From: Actinophytocola xinjiangensis
GTDB taxonomy: Bacteria > Actinomycetota > Actinomycetes > Mycobacteriales > Pseudonocardiaceae
DNA: 64,000 nt
Direction of reading: 5' to 3'
Assembly (NCBI RefSeq): GCF_001921215.1
Contig: NZ_MSIF01000012.1
Location: 124,001-188,000 of the forward strand
How positions within the stretch are numbered: the stretch's first letter is position 1; the number at the start of each line of letters is the position of its first letter. The notes beneath the pieces were generated by a model. That model was not told the origin of the DNA, did not search any database, and worked only from the letters and a program-made list of their open reading frames with translations. The position numbers and the translations under genes are program-made. Of this stretch, positions 51,413 to 62,258 are shown piece after piece.

Positions 51413-52903
51413 GTGATCAGACGCCTTCACCGTTCCCGCTGGCGGGTCGGCCGGTTCGACGCCGAACTGGTGCGGCGCAGCGGTGAGTTACCGCCGACCC
51501 GCTTCGACGACCTGTGCCGGCGCGTCGGGCACGCCGCCGACCACAGCAAGCTCTGGTTCGCCATCGCGGCCGTGCTCATCGCCCGCAAGGGCGCCACCCG
51601 CCGCGCCGGCCTGCGCGGGATCGCCGCCATCAGCGGCGCGTCGGTGTCGGCGAGCCTGGTCGGCAAGCGGCTGTTCCCACGCCGCCGCCCGGCCGCCGAA
51701 CTGCTGCCCGAACCCCGCCGGCTCGTCCGCCGGCCCACGTCCTCGTCGTTCCCCTCCGGCCACGCCGCGTCGGCGTTCGCGTTCGCCGCCGCGGTCACCA
51801 TGGAGCACCGGGGCGCCGGCGCGCTGGTGACGCCGCTGGCCGCCCTGGTCGGCTACTCCCGCGTGCACACCGGCGTGCACTGGCCAAGCGACGTCGCCGC
51901 CGGCGCGGCCATCGGTGTCGCCGCCGCCCGCGCGACCCGGCACTGGTGGCCGCACGGCACCGGCCTGCCCCAGCAGAGCGAACCGCCCGTCGAGGCCCCG
52001 GAACTGGAGTCCGGTGAGGGCCTGCTGATCCTGGTGAACCCGGCCTCCGGCGACGAGGACGTCGACCCCAGCGAACAGATCCGCGCGCTGTGGCCCAAGG
52101 CCGAGCTGATCCGCCTCGAACCCGACACCGACGCGGTCGCCGAGTTCGCGCTGCGGGCGGCGGCCGGTGACCTGCGCGCGGTCGGCGCGGCCGGCGGCGA
52201 CGGCACCGTCACCTGCGTCGCCGAGGTCGCCGTCCGCCACGGCCTGCCGCTGCTCGTCGTGCCGGCCGGCACCCTCGACCACTTCGCCCGCGACCTGGGC
52301 ATCGACGGCCCGGTCGACAGCGCCGCCGCCGCCGGGGCTGGCGCCGCGGTGCGCGTGGACGTGGCCAGGGTGTCGCTGGAACGCCGGGGCGGCGACCCGC
52401 GCCGGCTCCAGTTCATCAACACCGCCAGCCTCGGCGGCTACCCGGAAATGGTGCGGCTGCGGGAGAAGCTGGAGACCCGCTGGCCCAAGTGGCTGGCCGC
52501 CGCCCTGGCCATGGTCACCGCCCTGCGCAGTGCCCAGCCGATGCCGGTCATGATCGACGGCCGCCGCCGGCTGGTGTGGATGCTGTTCGTCGGCAACGGT
52601 TCCTACGAGCCGAAGGGTTTCGGTGCCGCCCGCCGCGCGAGCCTGGCCACCGGCCTGCTCGACGTCCGCTACCTGCGCGCCGACCTGCCGTACTCGCGCG
52701 CCCGGTTCGTCGCCGCCGCCCTCACCGGCACCCTGCGCACCAGCCACGTCTACCGCCACTTCGAGTCGCCGCGCGTCGAGGTCCGGTTGCTCGGAGGCCC
52801 CCGGCGGATCGCCACCGACGGCGAGGTCGGCCCGCTGGGCCGGCGGTTCACCTTCCAGCTCGACCCTGGCGCGCTGAGCGTCTACCGGCTCCCACCGCCG
52901 TGA
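51413..52903 (+). CDS. bifunctional PAP2 phosphatase / diacylglycerol kinase-like fusion
   Basis: A 496-residue two-domain protein. The N-terminal half (about 50-185) is a membrane PAP2 acid phosphatase with KRLFPRRRP, SSSFPSGHAAS and SRVHTGVHWPSD, the three catalytic motifs. The C-terminal half (about 200-496) is a diacylglycerol/sphingosine kinase-type domain with LILVNPASG and GAAGGDGTVTCVAEVA. The fusion joins lipid phosphate removal and addition, so it may remodel membrane lipids or polyprenols. One early Leu codon is TTA (51488-51490). GTG start. Its 3' end overlaps the convergent Fe-S gene by 22 bp. Confidence 0.92.
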   Translation: MIRRLHRSRWRVGRFDAELVRRSGELPPTRFDDLCRRVGHAADHSKLWFAIAAVLIARKGATRRAGLRGIAAISGASVSASLVGKRLFPRRRPAAELLPEPRRLVRRPTSSSFPSGHAASAFAFAAAVTMEHRGAGALVTPLAALVGYSRVHTGVHWPSDVAAGAAIGVAAARATRHWWPHGTGLPQQSEPPVEAPELESGEGLLILVNPASGDEDVDPSEQIRALWPKAELIRLEPDTDAVAEFALRAAAGDLRAVGAAGGDGTVTCVAEVAVRHGLPLLVVPAGTLDHFARDLGIDGPVDSAAAAGAGAAVRVDVARVSLERRGGDPRRLQFINTASLGGYPEMVRLREKLETRWPKWLAAALAMVTALRSAQPMPVMIDGRRRLVWMLFVGNGSYEPKGFGAARRASLATGLLDVRYLRADLPYSRARFVAAALTGTLRTSHVYRHFESPRVEVRLLGGPRRIATDGEVGPLGRRFTFQLDPGALSVYRLPPP

Positions 52904-53541
52904 GCGTCGTCCTGACCGAACGCCGCCCGCAGCCGGCGCTGCCGGTCCGCCGGCAGCTGGCGCGGGCAGCTCAGACACTTGTCCTGGCCCGGCCCCTGGT
53001 AGATCAGGCAGCACGACGCGCGGCGCACCACCGGCGTGCCGCCGACCGACACGTACCGGGGCGCCGGCAGCGCCGGCCCCACCCGGGCCGCCAGCTCCCC
53101 GGCCACCGCCGGGTCGCCGCCCGACCACAGCACCTGGTTGGCCAGCGAGTCGGTGGCGATCGCCCACAGCGCAGGCTCCGGCGCGCCGCTGGCCGCGGTG
53201 ACCTCGCCGATCGCCGTGCCCAACGCTGTCCGCAGCCGTGAACCCAGCTCCGGTTCGGCGACGTGCGCACGGGACCGGGCGTCGAGCACCCGCCCGTCCG
53301 GGTGCAGGAACAGCACCACCGACGCCAGCGCCGGGTCGGCCACCGGCCCGCCGCGTACGAACGAGGACACCGGCGGGCCCAGCAGCACCGAGCTGACCGA
53401 GTACCACCACAGCACGCCGGCCGAGGCCGGGCGCGCCAGCCGGTAGCGGGCGGCGGTCTCGGCCAGCCGCGCGTCCAGCCAGGCCCGGTCGGTGACCGAG
53501 GAGGCGGGGGCGGGGACGAGACCGTCCGGTTGGGCTGCGAT
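52882..53541 (-). CDS. FhuF-like (2Fe-2S) protein, apparent ATC start
   Basis: The C-terminus has the FhuF ferric-siderophore reductase signature C-C-x10-C-x2-C (SCCLIYQGPGQDKCLSC), which binds a 2Fe-2S cluster; the preceding region (GVLWWYSVSSVLLGPP) also fits the family. Likely role: releasing iron from siderophores. The frame is open from 53550, but no ATG, GTG or TTG occurs before the GTG at 53415, which would remove the conserved DRAWLDARLAETAARYRL segment. A TAGTCT box lies exactly 6 nt before an in-frame ATC at 53541, the layout of the leaderless starts elsewhere in the window, so 53541 (219 residues) is proposed; 53415 is the conventional alternative. Confidence 0.75.
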   Translation of the reverse strand: MAAQPDGLVPAPASSVTDRAWLDARLAETAARYRLARPASAGVLWWYSVSSVLLGPPVSSFVRGGPVADPALASVVLFLHPDGRVLDARSRAHVAEPELGSRLRTALGTAIGEVTAASGAPEPALWAIATDSLANQVLWSGGDPAVAGELAARVGPALPAPRYVSVGGTPVVRRASCCLIYQGPGQDKCLSCPRQLPADRQRRLRAAFGQDDAHGGGSR

Positions 53542-53547
53542 ACCGCG

Positions 53548-53553
53548 AGACTA
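53548..53553 (-). promoter_or_regulatory. -10 box of the FhuF-like gene
   Basis: On the minus strand TAGTCT is followed by 6 nt and ATC, matching the TANNNT-N6-start arrangement of other leaderless genes here. Confidence 0.4.
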
Positions 53554-53600
53554 GCCCGGTCCACGCCGGAAACCTGCTCGTAACACGAACAACCGGACAG

Positions 53601-53638
53601 TTCACGGCCGTGAAACGTGGGACGCGATCCTGCGAAAC
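53601..53638. promoter_or_regulatory. GlnR-like box upstream of amtB
   Basis: Half-sites TTCAC (53601-53605), GAAAC (53612-53616) and GAAAC (53634-53638) keep the a-n6-b-n6-a-n6-b register of the actinobacterial GlnR consensus (GTnAC / GAAAC); the third half-site (53623-53627, CGCGA) is poor. It lies 66 bp before amtB, as expected for a nitrogen-controlled promoter. Confidence 0.5.
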
Positions 53639-53704
53639 GTGACTTCTCGATGCTCCTCCGCAAGGTCGACGGCCGTCCGGGGGCAGGACAAGAGGAGGAC
53701 AAGC

Positions 53705-55376
<1,672 letters not shown>

Positions 55377-55377
<1 letters not shown>

Positions 55378-57746
55378 TGGCCTCCGGTCCCAGCGTCGAC
55401 CCCGGAACCGACCCGACCGCCGCGGACCTGGTGCTGGCCCGCGACCGCCTGCTCGGCGGTCGCGGGCCGCACCAGGCCGGGCGGCTCGGGCCGGAGGCGT
55501 TGCGCGAGGCGCTCGCCGACCTGCACGAGTTCTGGCTGACCGTGCACGCCGCGCACGCCGGGATCGGCGCCGGCCGCCAGGGCCTGGCGCTGGTGGCGGT
55601 CGGCGGCCTCGGCCGGCGCGAGCTGGTGCCCTACTCCGACCTCGACCTGGTGCTGGTCCACGCCGGCCGCGACTCCGACGCCGACATCGACGAGATCGCC
55701 GGCCGGCTGTGGTACCCGCTGTGGAACGCCGGCATCGGGCTGGACCATTCGGTGCGCACCGTCGGTGAGGCGATCGACGTCGCCGGCCGCGACCTGCGTA
55801 CCGCGTTGGGCCTGCTCGACGCCCGTCACCTCGCCGGCGACGCCACCCTCAGCCGCGCGCTGGCCGACCAGGCCCGCGAGGCCTGGCGGACCGGCGTCCG
55901 CAAACGTTTCGACGAACTGCACGACTCGGCCCGCGAACGGTGGCGGCGCACCGGCGAGGTCGCCCACTGGGTGGAGCCCGACCTCAAACACGGCCGGGGC
56001 GGCCTGCGTGACCTGGCCATCCTCGACGCCCTGGCATTGGCCCAGCTGGTCGACCGCCCGGCCGGCGAGGTCGCCAAGGCCCGCCGCCTGCTGCTGGACA
56101 CCCGCACCGAGTTGCGTCGCCTCGCCGGCCGCCCCCGCGACGTGCTGATGCCCCAGGACGGCGACGAGATCGGCGCGGTACTGGGCATCGGTGACCGTTT
56201 CACCCTGGCCAGGGCGCTGTCCGGCGCCGGCCGCTCGGTCGCCTACGCCGTCGACGTGGCACTGCGCGCCGGCCAGCAGGGCCGCCGCCGGGTCCTCACC
56301 GTGCTGCGCCGCGCCCCGGCCCGCCGACCGCTGGCCGAGGGCGTGGTGACCACCGCCGAGGAGGTGACGCTGGCCCGCGACGCCGACCCCGGCCGTGATC
56401 CCGGCCTGCTGCTGCGGGTCGCCGCCGCCGCGGCCCGCACCGCCCGCCCGATCGCCCCGGGGGCCCTCACCCGCCTCAGCGAGTCGGCGCCGGAGCCGCG
56501 CGGCCCGTGGCCCGCCCAGGTCCGCCAGGAACTGGTGTCGCTGCTGGGCGCCGGCGACGGGCTGGTCGACGTGGTCGAGGCCCTGGACCGGACCGGCCTG
56601 TGGGCCCGCCTGTTCCCCGAGTGGGGCGCGGTGCGCGACCTGCCGCCGCGCGACGCCGCCCACGTGTGGACCGTCGACCGCCACCTGATCGCGGCGACCG
56701 CCCACGCCGCCCGGCTGGTCACCGCCGTGTCCCGCCCGGACCTGCTGCTGATCGGCGCCCTGCTGCACGACCTCGGCAAGGGCCGCGACGCCGACCACTC
56801 GATCGTCGGGGCGGCGCTGGCCACGCAGGTGGGGGAGCGGCTCGGCCTGCCGGAACGCGACGTGGCGACCCTCTCGGCGATGGTGCGCCACCATCTGCTG
56901 CTGCCGCACACCGCGACCCGCCGCAACATCGAGGACGAGTCGACCGTGCGACGCGTCGTGGACACCCTCGACGGTGACCCGGTGCTGCTGTCGCTGCTGC
57001 ACGCACTGGCGGAGGCCGACTCGCTGGCCACCGGCCCCGGCGTGTGGACCGACTGGAAGGCCACCCTGGTCGCCGACCTGGTGACCCGCTGCCAGGCCAT
57101 GATGGCCGGTGAACGTCCGCAGGCGCCTCGCCCCATCGACCCGGCGGCCCGCGCCGTCGCCGAGTCCGTCGCCGCCACCGGTCGCCCGGACGTGCTCATC
57201 GACACCGGCGGCCCGGTCGCGACCATCACCATGGTCGCCCCGGATCACCCCGGGCTGTTGTCCATGGCCGCCGGTGTCCTCGCCCTGCACTCGCTGCGGG
57301 TCCACGCGGCCGAGCTGCGTTCGCACGCCGGCGTCGCCGTGGACACCTTCGCGGTGTCACCCCGGTTCGGCTCCCTGCCCGACGTCGCCCTGCTGCGCGA
57401 ACGGTTCGGCCGGGCCGTGTCCGGGTCGCTGCCGTTGGCGGAGAAGGTCGCCGCCAAGGAACGTGACTACGCCGACCGGCTCGACGACCCACCGCAGCCC
57501 CGAGCCCGCTGGTTCGACGACGAGGCCGTCGGCGGTGTGCTGGAGCTGCGGGCCGCCGACCGCCTCGGTCTGCTCCACGACGTGGCCGCCGCCCTGGAAC
57601 GGTGCGGCGCCGACGTCGTGTGGGCACGGGCCCTTCAGGTCGGTGGGACGGCGATAGCGTCGTTCTGCCTGGCCGGAGTGGGCCCTGACCAGCGAGTTCA
57701 ATTGCGACAGGCTGTTGTCGAGGCATGCCGTTCGGTCACTGAGTAG
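55377..57746 (+). CDS. glnD: PII nucleotidylyltransferase GlnD
   Basis: A 789-residue bifunctional enzyme that modifies and demodifies PII; in actinobacteria the modification is adenylylation rather than uridylylation. It has a nucleotidyltransferase domain (about 75-105; GGLGRRELVPYSDLDLVLVH), a linker, an HD domain with LLHDLGKGRDADHS (His464-Asp465) and two C-terminal ACT domains (about 610-690 and 720-789) for glutamine sensing. It is the last gene of the amtB operon and is followed by a strong hairpin. Confidence 0.96.
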
Positions 57747-57842
57747 TTCTCCTCATGAGCAATGGGGGGCGATCACGCTCCCTGGGTCGGGCCGAGTCGA
57801 CGAGGCTTCCTCGTGCGCGCCGGGGAGGGCGCGCATCAGGAA

Positions 57843-57877
57843 GGGGCGGGGCTCGTCGAGGGGTCGAGGCCCGCCCC
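57843..57877 (+). terminator. hairpin terminator of the amtB-glnK-glnD operon
   Basis: GGGGCGGGGCTCG (57843-57855) pairs with CGAGGCCCGCCCC (57865-57877) with one mismatch around a 9-nt loop, about 100 bp after glnD. The rest of the 202-bp glnD-ffh gap shows no gene; a 4.5S RNA was looked for and not seen. Confidence 0.65.
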
Positions 57878-57936
57878 GGCTCCTGGTCGGGTCGGGTCAA
57901 CCTTCACGTACCGGGAGTGCGGTGTCGGTGAGCGGC

Positions 57937-57942
57937 TAGGCT
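57937..57942 (+). promoter_or_regulatory. -10 box of ffh, leaderless type
   Basis: TAGGCT lies exactly 6 nt before the ffh GTG with no ribosome-binding site between. Confidence 0.5.
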
Positions 57943-57948
57943 CGACGT

Positions 57949-59520
57949 GTGTTCGACACTCTCTCCGATCGGCTCACCTCGGTTCTGCAGAACCTGCGCG
58001 GCCGTGGCCGGCTGTCCGAGGCCGACATCGACGCCACCGCGCGCGAGATCCGCATCGCGCTGCTGGAGGCGGACGTCGCGCTGCCCGTGGTGCGGACGTT
58101 CATCGCGAACGTCAAGGAACGGGCGAAGGGCGCGGAGGTCTCCGGCGCGCTGAATCCGGCGCAGCAGGTCGTCAAGATCGTCAACGAGGAGCTCGTCGGC
58201 ATCCTCGGCGGTGAGACCAGGCGGCTGAACCTGGCCAAGACCCCGCCGACCGTGATCATGCTCGCCGGTCTCCAGGGTTCCGGTAAGACGACCCTGGCCG
58301 GCAAGCTCGCCCGCCATCTGCTCACCCAGGGGCACACCCCGATCCTCGTCGCCTGTGACCTGCAGCGGCCCAACGCCGTGACCCAGCTCCAGGTCGTGGG
58401 GGAGCGCGCGGGCGTGACGACGTTCGCGCCGGAGCCGGGTAACGGGGTCGGTGATCCGGTCGACGTCGCGCGGCGTTCGATCGAGGAGGCCAAGCGGGCC
58501 CAGCACGACGTGGTCATCGTCGACACCGCCGGTCGGCTGGGTGTCGACGAGGAGATGATGCGGCAGGCCGCCGACATCCGCGAGGCGGTCCAGCCCGACG
58601 AGGTCCTGTTCGTCGTCGACGCGATGATCGGTCAGGACGCGGTCACCACGGCCGAGGCGTTCCGTGACGGTGTCGGGTTCACCGGTGTCGTGTTGACCAA
58701 GCTCGACGGTGACGCCCGAGGCGGCGCGGCGCTGTCGGTCCGCGAGGTCACCGGCCAGCCGATCCTGTTCGCCTCCAACGGCGAGAAGCTTGAGGACTTC
58801 GACGCCTTCCACCCCGACCGGATGGCCAGCCGCATCCTCGGCATGGGTGACGTGCTGACCCTGATCGAGCAGGCCGAGCAGGCCTTCGACCAGGAGCAGG
58901 CCGAGGCTGCCGCCGCCAAGATCGGCACCGGTGAGCTGACGCTGGAGGACTTCCTGGAGCAGATGCTCGCGGTCCGCAAGATGGGCCCGATCGCCAATCT
59001 GCTCGGCATGCTCCCCGGCGCCGGCCAGATGAAGGACCAGCTCGCGGCCGTCGACGACAAGCACCTGGACCGCCTGCAGGCGATCATCCGGGGCATGACC
59101 CCGGCCGAGCGCACCGACCCCAAGATCATCAACGCGTCGCGCCGGCTGCGGATCGCCAAGGGCTCCGGCGTGGCCGTGCGCGAGGTCAACGACCTGGTCA
59201 ACCGCTTCTACGAGGCGCGCAAGATGATGCAGCAGATGGCCGGCCGCTTCGGCCTGCCCGGCTCGAACCGGGGCAGCAAGTCCCGCAAGGGCAAGAAGGG
59301 GAAGAAGGGCAAGAACCGGGGCCCGACACCGCCCAGGATGCGCGGCGGCCTGCCCGGCATGATGCCCGGAATGCCCGGCGGGATGCCCGATCTGTCCAAG
59401 ATGCCCCCCGGCCTCAACGAACTTCCTCCCGGTCTCGCCGGTCTCGACCAGCTGCCGCCCGGCTTCGACCCGAAGAAGTTCACGCTGCCCAAGAAGAACA
59501 AGGACGACAAGGACAAGTAG
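57949..59520 (+). CDS. ffh: signal recognition particle GTPase Ffh
   Basis: Ffh binds signal sequences and 4.5S RNA and delivers ribosomes to FtsY. The 523-residue protein has the N domain (FDTLSDRLTSVLQNLRGRG), the G domain (GLQGSGKTTLAGKLA near 107-121, DTAGRLGVDEEMM, TKLDGDARGGAA) and a methionine-rich M domain (about 330-523). The tail is distinctive: a Lys/Gly cluster followed by Gly-Met-Pro repeats (about 440-500). GTG start; the message is predicted leaderless. Partner ftsY lies upstream in the window. Confidence 0.97.
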   Translation: MFDTLSDRLTSVLQNLRGRGRLSEADIDATAREIRIALLEADVALPVVRTFIANVKERAKGAEVSGALNPAQQVVKIVNEELVGILGGETRRLNLAKTPPTVIMLAGLQGSGKTTLAGKLARHLLTQGHTPILVACDLQRPNAVTQLQVVGERAGVTTFAPEPGNGVGDPVDVARRSIEEAKRAQHDVVIVDTAGRLGVDEEMMRQAADIREAVQPDEVLFVVDAMIGQDAVTTAEAFRDGVGFTGVVLTKLDGDARGGAALSVREVTGQPILFASNGEKLEDFDAFHPDRMASRILGMGDVLTLIEQAEQAFDQEQAEAAAAKIGTGELTLEDFLEQMLAVRKMGPIANLLGMLPGAGQMKDQLAAVDDKHLDRLQAIIRGMTPAERTDPKIINASRRLRIAKGSGVAVREVNDLVNRFYEARKMMQQMAGRFGLPGSNRGSKSRKGKKGKKGKNRGPTPPRMRGGLPGMMPGMPGGMPDLSKMPPGLNELPPGLAGLDQLPPGFDPKKFTLPKKNKDDKDK

Positions 59521-59526
59521 CGCCTG

Positions 59527-60588
59527 ATGACGGCACTGCACCTGCGCGGCGTCGTGCTCCCGGAAGGCGAGGAGCGCGACCTGTGGATCGTCAACGGACG
59601 CATCCGCACCCAGCCGGTGCCCGGCGCGCGCACCGTCGTCGACGGCGGCTACCTGCTGCCCGGGCTGGTCGACGCCCACTGCCACGTCGGCATCGCCGAA
59701 ACCATCGACCAGGCCGCCGAGCAGGCACTGGCCGACCGCGACGCCGGCACCCTGCTGCTGCGCGACTGCGGCGCCCCGCTGGACACCACGCCGCTGCAGG
59801 AACGCCTCGACCTGCCCCGGATCATCCGCGCCGGCCGGCACATCGCCCGCCCCAAGCGCTACATCCGGGGTATGGCCGAGGAGATCGACGACCCGGCGCT
59901 GCTGCCCGAGGTGGTGGCCGAGCAAGCCGCCATCGGCGACGGCTGGGTCAAGCTCGTCGGTGACTACATCGACCGGGAGACCGGTGACCTGGCCCCGCTG
60001 TGGCCCGACGACGTGCTGGCCGACGCGATCGCCACCGCCCACGACGCCGGCGCCCGGGTCACCGCGCACATCTTCGGCACCGACGGCCTGCTCAACCTCA
60101 TCGAGGCCGGCATCGACTGCGTCGAGCACGGCACCGGCCTGACCGACGAGACCGTCGCCGCCATGGTCGAGCACGGAACGGCCCTGGTCCCGACGCTGAT
60201 CAACATCGAGACGTTCCCCGGGATCGCCGCCGGCGCCGGCAAGTACCCGCGCTACGCCGAGCACATGCGCGACCTGCACCGCCGAGTCCGCACGACCGTG
60301 TCCACGGCCATCGAGGCCGGGATCCCGGTCTACGCGGGCACCGACGCCGGCGGCGGCATCGCCCACGGCCGCCTCGTCGACGAGATCATCGCCCTGCACG
60401 AGGCCGGCATGTCCCGCGAGCAGGCGCTGGCCGCCGGCTCGTGGCAGGCCCGTTCGTGGCTGGGCTGGTCGGGCATCCAGGAGTCGTCGGCGGCCGACGT
60501 CCTGGCCTTCGCCACCGATCCGCGTGAGGACCTGGCGACCCTGCGTGAGCCGACCCGGCTGATCCTGCGCGGTCGCGTCATCGCCTGA
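59527..60588 (+). CDS. metal-dependent amidohydrolase (ffh-linked)
   Basis: A 353-residue amidohydrolase-superfamily protein. Metal ligands visible are His51-x-His53 (DAHCHVG), a Lys in WVKLVGD, His in VTAHIFG and VEHGTG, and Asp in YAGTDAGGG. The family acts on C-N bonds of small cyclic or amide substrates; the natural substrate of this ffh-linked group (mycobacterial Rv2915c lies at the same locus) is unknown. It starts 6 bp after ffh and is likely co-transcribed. Confidence 0.88.
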   Translation: MTALHLRGVVLPEGEERDLWIVNGRIRTQPVPGARTVVDGGYLLPGLVDAHCHVGIAETIDQAAEQALADRDAGTLLLRDCGAPLDTTPLQERLDLPRIIRAGRHIARPKRYIRGMAEEIDDPALLPEVVAEQAAIGDGWVKLVGDYIDRETGDLAPLWPDDVLADAIATAHDAGARVTAHIFGTDGLLNLIEAGIDCVEHGTGLTDETVAAMVEHGTALVPTLINIETFPGIAAGAGKYPRYAEHMRDLHRRVRTTVSTAIEAGIPVYAGTDAGGGIAHGRLVDEIIALHEAGMSREQALAAGSWQARSWLGWSGIQESSAADVLAFATDPREDLATLREPTRLILRGRVIA

Positions 60589-60648
60589 CCGAGCCCGACT
60601 GGCCGTTGATTGGGTACAGCTTGTCCAGTTACCACGAGAAATACGGAC

Positions 60649-60654
60649 TACTCT
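60649..60654 (+). promoter_or_regulatory. -10 box of the CPBP protease gene, leaderless type
   Basis: TACTCT lies 7 nt before the GTG start; no ribosome-binding site intervenes. Confidence 0.45.
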
Positions 60655-60661
60655 GAAACGA

Positions 60662-61417
60662 GTGACTACCGAACGGGAAGCGACCGAGGCCACACCGGAC
60701 CTCGACGAACCCCCGGTACGCACCCACCGTTGGGGCTTCGGCGCCTTCCTCGTCGTCTACGCGGTCTTCGTGCTCTCCGCCGTGCTGATCGCCGCCCTGG
60801 TCGGCACCGTCGCCCCCGACGCCGTCTCCTCCGGCACCGTCGTGATGCTCGGCACGATGCTCCCCACGGTGCTCGCGACCCTCACCGCCCTGCTGGTCAC
60901 CAAGGTGCGCGGCAACGGCCCGAAACGGGACCTGCGCTGGTCGTTCACCCGCTCCGACGTGCGCGCCGGCTTCCGGTTCGGCGTGCTCGGCCTGGTCTGC
61001 ACCACGGCCGCCGCCGTGCTGTGGACCAACTTCGTCGGCGAGGAGAACGCCTCCTCGGCCGTCGGCCGGCTGGTGGAGAACGACCGGATGCCGCTGGCCG
61101 CGGCGATCATCATGTTCCTGTTCGTGTGGCTGGTCGCCCCGGTCTGCGAGGAGATCATCTACCGGGGTCTGCTGTGGGGTGCCCTGGAGCGGCTGAAGTG
61201 GGGCCGCTGGGCGGTGTTCACCCTCACCACGGTGATCTTCGCGATCAGCCACCTCGAACCGCTGCGCACGTCGCTGCTGTTGGTGATCGGCATCCCGATC
61301 GGCCTGGCCAGGCTGTTCACCGGCCGTCTGGGGGCGAGCGTCGTGGCCCACCAGATCAACAACTTCCTGCCCGCGCTGGCGGTCCTGCTGGTCGCGGTCG
61401 GGGCGATGCCCGCCTGA
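60662..61417 (+). CDS. CPBP family intramembrane metalloprotease
   Basis: A 251-residue membrane protein with about seven to eight helices and the CPBP (ABI/CAAX-like) motifs: Glu163-Glu164-x3-Arg168 (EEIIYRG), FAISHLEP and VVAHQINNF. The paired Glu and the His residues form the metal-dependent intramembrane active site. Substrates of bacterial members are mostly unknown. GTG start with a -10 box 7 nt upstream. Confidence 0.9.
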   Translation: MTTEREATEATPDLDEPPVRTHRWGFGAFLVVYAVFVLSAVLIAALVGTVAPDAVSSGTVVMLGTMLPTVLATLTALLVTKVRGNGPKRDLRWSFTRSDVRAGFRFGVLGLVCTTAAAVLWTNFVGEENASSAVGRLVENDRMPLAAAIIMFLFVWLVAPVCEEIIYRGLLWGALERLKWGRWAVFTLTTVIFAISHLEPLRTSLLLVIGIPIGLARLFTGRLGASVVAHQINNFLPALAVLLVAVGAMPA

Positions 61418-61566
61418 GCGAACCTGTCTGGCAGAATGTACGGCTGTCCGTCGTGACCGGACCCTCTCACCGTGCCACGACGCCACCGCACTTCGGGAAT
61501 CAGTGTTCCGCAACCCCACGCGGCACGCCGGCACCCAGACATCACCGACAGGGAGCACCACAGCCA

Positions 61567-62022
61567 GTGGCAGTCAAGATCAAGCTGCAGCGCCTCGGCA
61601 AGATCCGGGCGCCGTACTACCGCGTCATCGTCGCCGACGCCCGTACCCGCCGTAACGGCCGGGCGATCGAGACGATCGGTCGGTACCACCCCAAGGAGGA
61701 GCCGAGCCTCATCGAGGTCGACTCCGCGCGCACCCAGTACTGGCTGGGTGTCGGTGCACAGCCGACCGAGTCGGTCCAGCGCATCCTGGAGATCACCGGC
61801 GACTGGCAGAAGTTCAAGGGCCTGCCGGGCACCGAGGGCACCCTGAAGCACGCCGAGCCGAAGCCGACCAAGCAGGAGCTGTTCGAGGCAGCCCTCAAGG
61901 CCGCCGGCGAGGAGCCGACGACCGAGGCCACCACCCCGAAGAAGAAGGGTGGCGCCAGGAAGTCCGAGGCCAAGAAGGCCGACGACAAGCCCGCGGATGA
62001 GGGTGCCAAGGACGAGTCGTGA
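61567..62022 (+). CDS. rpsP: 30S ribosomal protein S16
   Basis: A 151-residue S16 beginning [26 protein letters not shown], the conserved core (about 1-85), with an actinobacterial C-terminal extension rich in Lys, Ala and Glu (about 95-151). GTG start with AGGGA upstream. It leads the translation operon rpsP-khpA-rimM-trmD, overlapping khpA by 4 bp. The 149-bp leader before it shows no further gene. Confidence 0.97.
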   Translation: MAVKIKLQRLGKIRAPYYRVIVADARTRRNGRAIETIGRYHPKEEPSLIEVDSARTQYWLGVGAQPTESVQRILEITGDWQKFKGLPGTEGTLKHAEPKPTKQELFEAALKAAGEEPTTEATTPKKKGGARKSEAKKADDKPADEGAKDES

Positions 62023-62258
62023 GTTTCCTGGCTGATGCTTTGGAACACCTCGTGCGCGGCATCGTCGACAACCCGGACGACGTTCGCGTCGAGCTGGTGA
62101 CCACGCGCCGTGGCCGCACGCTCGAACTGCACGTCAACCCGGATGACCTCGGCAAGGTGATCGGCCGGGGCGGGCGCACCGCCACGGCGCTGCGCACCGT
62201 CATGGCCGGTATCGGCGGCCGCGGCATCCGAGTGGACGTCGTCGACACCGACCAGTAG
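62019..62258 (+). CDS. khpA: KH-domain RNA-binding protein KhpA
   Basis: A 79-residue single KH domain with the GxxG loop in [18 protein letters not shown] (about 49-66). KhpA (with KhpB) binds RNA and affects cell-division and elongation genes in Gram-positives. It overlaps rpsP (GTGA) and abuts rimM with no gap, the standard S16-KH-RimM-TrmD arrangement. Confidence 0.95.
   Translation: MSFLADALEHLVRGIVDNPDDVRVELVTTRRGRTLELHVNPDDLGKVIGRGGRTATALRTVMAGIGGRGIRVDVVDTDQ

Noticed and set aside
52904-53702. Alternative minus-strand frame over the FhuF-like gene (53004-53702)
   Set aside because: Arg/Cys/Trp-rich shadow; the Fe-S signature C-C-x10-C-x2-C is in the other frame.
57747-57948. 4.5S (SRP) RNA gene in the gap before ffh
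   Set aside because: The hairpin present lacks the conserved GGAA tetraloop arrangement and reads as a terminator.
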